DNA from: CAUSKK01 sp963533935
Lineage (GTDB): Bacteria > Pseudomonadota > Gammaproteobacteria > Cardiobacteriales > Cardiobacteriaceae
DNA: 8,493 nt
Direction: 5' to 3'
NCBI GenBank assembly: GCA_963533935.1
Contig: CAUSQL010000056.1
Span: forward strand, 1 to 8,493
Both the position numbers and the translations under genes were made by a program. This document shows positions 5,867 to 8,493 of this stretch, in pieces (position 1 is the first letter of the stretch; each line of letters opens with the position of its first letter). Under the pieces are notes generated by a model. It was not told the origin of the DNA and made no database searches. It was given only the letters and a program-made list of their open reading frames with translations.

Positions 5867-6526
5867 CTAGTTCTGCTTGGCCTCATCACATAAGCGACTA
5901 ATGCCCGCACAGAACTTTTGAAAGCTGGGCGATGAATTGCGGGCCGGCTCCAGGTGGGGCGTGATTTTTTCGGCCCATTCATATTTTTGCACTCCCACCC
6001 GATGGCTTTTTTTCAGGCCGGCGGCACCCTCCTGGTGAATTAAATCGGCCAGCAGCTCCCAGGTGCCGACAATGCTGTCCGTCCTGTAGGATTTCAGTTT
6101 GTACTCGCGCCGTTTGGCCTCGGGATAGGCCGTAAATATGGCCTCCCGATCGCCGAGATACCAGGCTTCCATCTCCTCGATGGCCAGGCGAAACAGCACG
6201 GTTAAGGTGAAAGCTCGTTCTTTGGCTATTCTCTGTAGTTCCGCGAGAAACTCCTCGCAATTGCGCCTATCCACATCTACCACGACCACCACCGCATCTA
6301 TATAAGAAGTTTGCCCGTAACCGCTAAGCAGCTGGGGCAGGCGGTCCAGCAGAATCCGCTTGCCGGCATCGGTTTTCGGCCTCAGGTTCTTCGCAATATG
6401 ACCAATGCCCTTGTAACCATGAACTTTCCACGTATGGAATTCCCCATAGACACCCAACAGCTTGGGCAGCAGAATTTCCAGCATTTTTTTACCGGAATCA
6501 TCTTCGACCAGCACTTCAATGTGCAT
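5867..6526 (-). CDS. DUF4276-family TOPRIM-like protein
   Basis: 219 residues. It begins MHIEVLVEDDSGKKMLEILL, placing acidic E4/E8/D9/D10 on the first strand. A hydrophobic strand follows, ending VVVVVDVDRRN, with D84 and D86 as the DxD pair. The DUF4276 hallmark EEMEAWYLGD is at about 118-126. This layout (Glu on strand 1, DxD later) is that of a TOPRIM-type metal-dependent nuclease or toprim-like fold. Nuclease activity is inferred from the fold, not shown. The ATG at 6526 overlaps the last 11 nt of the upstream AAA ATPase gene, so the pair is translationally coupled. AAA ATPase plus TOPRIM partners are the architecture of OLD-type and PARIS-type phage defence, so a defence role for this pair is likely but unproven. 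The stop is 39 nt from arm D of R5. Confidence 0.8.
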   Translation of the reverse strand: MHIEVLVEDDSGKKMLEILLPKLLGVYGEFHTWKVHGYKGIGHIAKNLRPKTDAGKRILLDRLPQLLSGYGQTSYIDAVVVVVDVDRRNCEEFLAELQRIAKERAFTLTVLFRLAIEEMEAWYLGDREAIFTAYPEAKRREYKLKSYRTDSIVGTWELLADLIHQEGAAGLKKSHRVGVQKYEWAEKITPHLEPARNSSPSFQKFCAGISRLCDEAKQN

Positions 6527-7751
6527 CGTTCCTATCCAGGTAATCGCTGTACCACAGGCCGCCCAGCTGCAAACCTTCTTCCACCAGGTTATTCACCAGT
6601 GTGGATTCCGAGGCGCGGCGAATGGTGGAAAATCCGTCGGCGCCCTTCTCCAATATCCACACTTCCTCCGGATTTAGAGCATCAACAAAATAGGGGTGAT
6701 GGGTGGTAACAAATATTTGTGGGGCATTCCTATCACCGGTGGCATGGCTGCGAAACTCATTGGCCAGGGTTTCCAGCAGCTTGTGGTAAAGGCCGTTTTC
6801 CGGTTCCTCAATGCAGATAAACGGCGGCGGTTCCGGGTCTTCCAAGAGCAGCAGATAGGCGAAGATTTTCAGGGTGCCATCGGACATCTGCGGCGCGAAA
6901 AATGGCTCCTTGAAGGCGCCGTCGTTGAAGCGCAGCAGCACCCGCTTATCTTCCGTAACCTTGGTGTCAATGTGGCTAATGCCGGGGATTTTCTCGGCGA
7001 TGCGGGCGAGGATTTTTTTGAAGCGCTCCTTGTGTTCCCGCTCCATGTACTGCACCACGTTGCCAATGTTATCGCCGTGAATGTTTAAATGCCGCTGGGC
7101 GCCGGCATTGGGCAAACTGCGCGCCGCGTCCGGATAGAAATAGGACAAATACCAGCTTTTCAGGAAGTTACAAAAACTCTGAATGCGCGGGTGCTCCTTC
7201 AGATTGCCCAGGGTGGCAATGCCCAGTTTGCGCAGGTCGTTCAGTTCAATGGGGATTTTGGCATTGTCTTCTTCATCGCTTTCCACGGCCTCGGCCCCGC
7301 CCCAGACCGTGCCCTTGCCCTGCAGCAGCCGCAGGAAAGGAAAGGGTTGACCGTGTTTTTGCCCCTTGTGCCGCTGTTTCAGAATCTCCGATTCCACGTA
7401 GGGGCGACCGCTGGCATCCATATTAATGGCCAGTTCGTAGCTGATGGGGCGGGCATTGGAAGATTCCCGATAGTAGATGGCAAATTGAATGGGGCCGGTG
7501 GCATCTTTACTGCGCAAGCGCTCAAAGCCGCCGCGCTGCTTCATGTCGCAGGCTATTTCCACGTCCGTAGCCAGGCAGTCCGCCACAAAGCCAAAGGCAT
7601 CAAACAGCGAGCTTTTGCCCACGCCATTTTTGCCAATAACGACGGTGAACGGGGTAAGCGCTTCAGCATCCTGGCCGTAGGATATTTTTCCCAGGGTAAT
7701 GTCGCGCAGGGCCCGGAAGTTCTGAACCCGGAAGCCTTCAATGATTGCCAT
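6516..7751 (-). CDS. AAA (ABC/SMC-type) ATPase paired with DUF4276
   Basis: 411 residues. It starts with the typical IEGFRVQNFRALRDITL strand of OLD/RecF-like ATPases. Walker A is GKNGVGKS (40-47). A signature-like SDGTLKIFAYLLLL is at 290-303, Walker B is FICIEEPEN (311-319, E315/E316), and a TTHHP histidine loop is at 349-353. The C-terminus (QLGGLWYSDYL) resembles that of the COG1106/COG4637 group of predicted ATPases. The middle third (about 115-265) is the variable insert of this family, with an acidic patch ESDEED at about 157-162. The ATG at 7751 has GGAG 6 nt upstream. It is followed by, and overlaps, the DUF4276 gene. By analogy with OLD and PARIS, the ATPase would sense invasion and control the TOPRIM partner; that role is inferred. 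Confidence 0.88.
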   Translation of the reverse strand: MAIIEGFRVQNFRALRDITLGKISYGQDAEALTPFTVVIGKNGVGKSSLFDAFGFVADCLATDVEIACDMKQRGGFERLRSKDATGPIQFAIYYRESSNARPISYELAINMDASGRPYVESEILKQRHKGQKHGQPFPFLRLLQGKGTVWGGAEAVESDEEDNAKIPIELNDLRKLGIATLGNLKEHPRIQSFCNFLKSWYLSYFYPDAARSLPNAGAQRHLNIHGDNIGNVVQYMEREHKERFKKILARIAEKIPGISHIDTKVTEDKRVLLRFNDGAFKEPFFAPQMSDGTLKIFAYLLLLEDPEPPPFICIEEPENGLYHKLLETLANEFRSHATGDRNAPQIFVTTHHPYFVDALNPEEVWILEKGADGFSTIRRASESTLVNNLVEEGLQLGGLWYSDYLDRNDAH

Positions 7752-7792
7752 GCAATTCTCCAGAATTAATGATTCATTAGCTTAACTGGATT

Positions 7793-7870
7793 TATAGATA
7801 CAACGGGGCGCTTTGCATGTATGTATTTATGGCCTTTAAACATACAAGCAAAGCGCCCGTCTGTTTGTAT
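7793..7870 (+). repeat. R6, attC-like inverted repeat
   Basis: Arm A TATAGATACA (7793-7802), spacer ACGGGGCGCTTTGCA, arm B TGTATGTAT (7818-7826), loop of 11 nt, arm C AAACATACA (7838-7846), spacer AGCAAAGCGCCCGTC, arm D TGTTTGTAT (7862-7870). The spacers pair at 11 consecutive positions (4 to 14). Arm D is 4 nt from the stop of the YdeI-like gene; arm A is 41 nt from the AAA ATPase start. Confidence 0.8.
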
Positions 7871-7874
7871 AAAC

Positions 7875-8231
7875 CTATTCCGGCGCCTCGGCGGCCAACC
7901 CCAGGGCCCGGTAGCCAGCCGGCTGCATGCGCCCTTCCCGGGTCAATTTTTCCACCAGCTGCAGATTGCGCTCGGACTGGGTTTTCTTAGCCCGGCGCGG
8001 CGTGAATTTCTGCAGATAGGACTGTTCGTCGTAGCGACGCCTTTGGCTTTCACTCCAACCAAAACAGAGCCCCTCCTCCAGAAGCTCGTGGAAGCTGACG
8101 GATTTAATCCCGCTCTTCACCCTGAACAGCCGCACCCACAGGCCCGCCGCACTTTTCCCGTGGGCCAACAGCCAATGGTGCAGCTCTTCCCTGGAGGCAA
8201 AGGCCTGCACCGGCAATTCTTCTTCTCCCAT
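7875..8231 (-). CDS. YdeI/OmdA-like protein, single domain
   Basis: 118 residues from the preferred ATG at 8231, which has GGAGG 6 nt upstream. A longer open frame reaches 8297, but it has no ribosome site and would run through half-site R7. Family features are the WLLAHGKSAAGLWVRLFRVKSG region, SVSFHELLEEGLCFGW (about residues 45-60), an FTPRRAKK segment and the ending GRMQPAGYRALG. Full YdeI/OmdA-type proteins are about 190 residues with a second C-terminal region; this one stops after the first domain, so it is either a short family form or a truncated copy. Some members are annotated as bacteriocin-protection proteins, but the biochemical role is unknown. It is a single-gene unit between R6 and R7. 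Confidence 0.75.
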   Translation of the reverse strand: MGEEELPVQAFASREELHHWLLAHGKSAAGLWVRLFRVKSGIKSVSFHELLEEGLCFGWSESQRRRYDEQSYLQKFTPRRAKKTQSERNLQLVEKLTREGRMQPAGYRALGLAAEAPE

Positions 8232-8237
8232 GGCTTT

Positions 8238-8242
8238 CCTCC
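8238..8242 (-). promoter_or_regulatory. Ribosome binding site fixing the YdeI-like start
   Basis: GGAGG on the minus strand, 6 nt before the ATG at 8231. It lies 2 nt from arm C of half-site R7, so the 5' leader of this gene must come from or run through R7. Confidence 0.75.
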
Positions 8243-8244
8243 AA

Positions 8245-8277
8245 TTACATACAGTAGAAGCGGCCGACCGTCGGTAA
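8245..8277 (+). repeat. R7, single half-site (arm C, 15-nt spacer, arm D only)
   Basis: TTACATACA (8245-8253), spacer GTAGAAGCGGCCGAC (8254-8268), CGTCGGTAA (8269-8277). The first eight spacer bases equal those of R1 spacer 2, and the last arm resembles the degenerate arm D of R2 (TGTCGGTTAA). The left half is absent: the YdeI-like ribosome site and start codon occupy its place. It sits where the apparent array ends, which suggests either an attI-like simple site or a truncated terminal repeat. Confidence 0.6.
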
Positions 8278-8325
8278 GGGCGCCAAAAAAAATTCACCGG
8301 CCCGCTGCCTTCCGTTCCGCCACTG

Positions 8326-8339
8326 TTTTATATTAAAGC
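8326..8339 (+). promoter_or_regulatory. AT-rich patch with a possible -10 element for the last gene
   Basis: TTTTATATTAAAGC contains TATATT (8329-8334). A weak CTGCCT lies 18 nt upstream at 8305-8310. It is 33 nt before the ATG at 8367. The 89-bp gap from R7 to that ATG is otherwise GC-rich, with an A8 run at 8285-8292. Low confidence. Confidence 0.25.
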
Positions 8340-8366
8340 TTGTTAATCATCTGAGAGGTATTGCAC

Positions 8367-8493
8367 ATGTCCGAACATCACCCCGTAACTTCCAATGAAA
8401 TCAAGGGGTTCTTCCCGCCGGGCGTACTCACCAGCCTAGCCCTCATCATTCTCGCCCTCGCCGCCGGCTGGGGCGCCTACCAGTACCTGCCCT
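8367..8493 (+). CDS. Unrecognised membrane protein, N-terminus only (runs off the right edge)
   Basis: Forty-two codons are visible from the ATG at 8367, which has a GAGAGG-type ribosome site 8 nt upstream. The protein begins MSEHHPVTSNEIKGFFPPG, followed by a hydrophobic segment (about residues 20-38) ending GWGAYQYLP. This looks like a short cytoplasmic N-terminus and one membrane helix. I do not recognise the family from this fragment. It is the only gene in the window to the right of half-site R7 and may be the first gene of the ordinary chromosome beyond the array. Confidence 0.6.
   Translation, partial: MSEHHPVTSNEIKGFFPPGVLTSLALIILALAAGWGAYQYLP

Noticed and set aside
5558..5982. Minus-strand open frames across the tandem duplication and R5
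   Set aside because: They run through hairpins and duplicated units, have no ribosome sites, and overlap the 3' end of the DUF4276 gene in a different frame.
7089..7769. Plus-strand open frame opposite the AAA ATPase
   Set aside because: It lies entirely antisense to the ATPase, shows no recognisable domain and has no convincing ribosome site.
291..7870. Ordinary integron attC sites recognised by IntI
   Set aside because: I looked for the GTTRRRY / RYYYAAC core on both strands of the repeats. The nearest match, GTTTGTA in arm D, breaks the consensus at three positions, and the 15-nt arm spacing is too long.
291..7870. CRISPR array
   Set aside because: Repeats are about 1 to 2 kb apart with genes between them, are not identical, and no short spacers are present.
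291..7870. Xer dif-like (pdif) modules
   Set aside because: Arms do not resemble XerC or XerD binding halves, and the 15-nt gap is not the 6-nt core of dif sites.
291..7870. REP/RAYT elements or MITEs
   Set aside because: No fixed GTAG/GGAG foot at the hairpin base, no target-site duplications seen, and stems vary with compensatory changes while arms are constant. Not fully excluded without genome-wide counts.
8232..8297. N-terminal extension of the YdeI-like protein starting at 8297
   Set aside because: No ribosome site at 8297, the added residues come from half-site R7 sequence, and GGAGG sits correctly before the ATG at 8231.
1..8493. tRNA, rRNA or insertion-sequence transposase genes
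   Set aside because: None could be recognised on either strand; no recombinase or transposase is encoded in the window.

Overview
The window looks like chromosomal DNA of a GC-rich, glutathione-using Gram-negative bacterium, probably a proteobacterium. The reasons are a class III (glutathione-dependent) formaldehyde dehydrogenase, several Sec signal peptides, good Shine-Dalgarno sites and GC-biased codon use. I cannot name the genus.

Layout from left to right: the 5' end of a RhuM-family gene (minus); frmA-like formaldehyde dehydrogenase (minus); an OsmC-family gene (minus) divergent from a YetF/DUF421 membrane protein and a small secreted protein (plus); a secreted alpha/beta hydrolase (plus); a secreted DUF4432 aldose-epimerase-like protein (plus) followed by a 117/118-bp tandem duplication; an AAA ATPase and DUF4276 (TOPRIM-like) pair (minus); a one-domain YdeI/OmdA-like protein (minus); and the first 42 codons of an unrecognised membrane protein (plus). 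The genes do not form a pathway. They read as unrelated accessory, stress and defence units.

The main result is between the genes. Six copies (R1 to R6) of an imperfect inverted repeat of about 75-79 bp separate the units. Each has the same architecture: arm A (TATAAATACA), exactly 15 nt, arm B (TGTATGTAA), a loop of 8 to 11 nt, arm C (ATACATACA), exactly 15 nt, arm D (TGTTTGTAA). The 15-nt spacers differ between copies, but within each copy the two spacers are largely complementary. The structure is therefore conserved more than the sequence. The A and D arms differ consistently, and this gives all copies the same orientation on the plus strand whichever way the neighbouring gene points. A single half-site (R7) sits at the right edge, just upstream of the last minus-strand gene. 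A second, weaker half-site follows R3.

This organisation parallels an integron cassette array (gene plus attC, with a simple attI at one end). The arms, however, lack the GTTRRRY/RYYYAAC core used by known IntI integrases, and no recombinase gene is in the window. I propose an integron-like but non-canonical cassette array. The main rival idea is a family of bidirectional transcription terminators, because every gene 3' end in the window abuts a copy. A second sequence-wide oddity is the near absence of GATC (one copy) and the complete absence of GTSAC.
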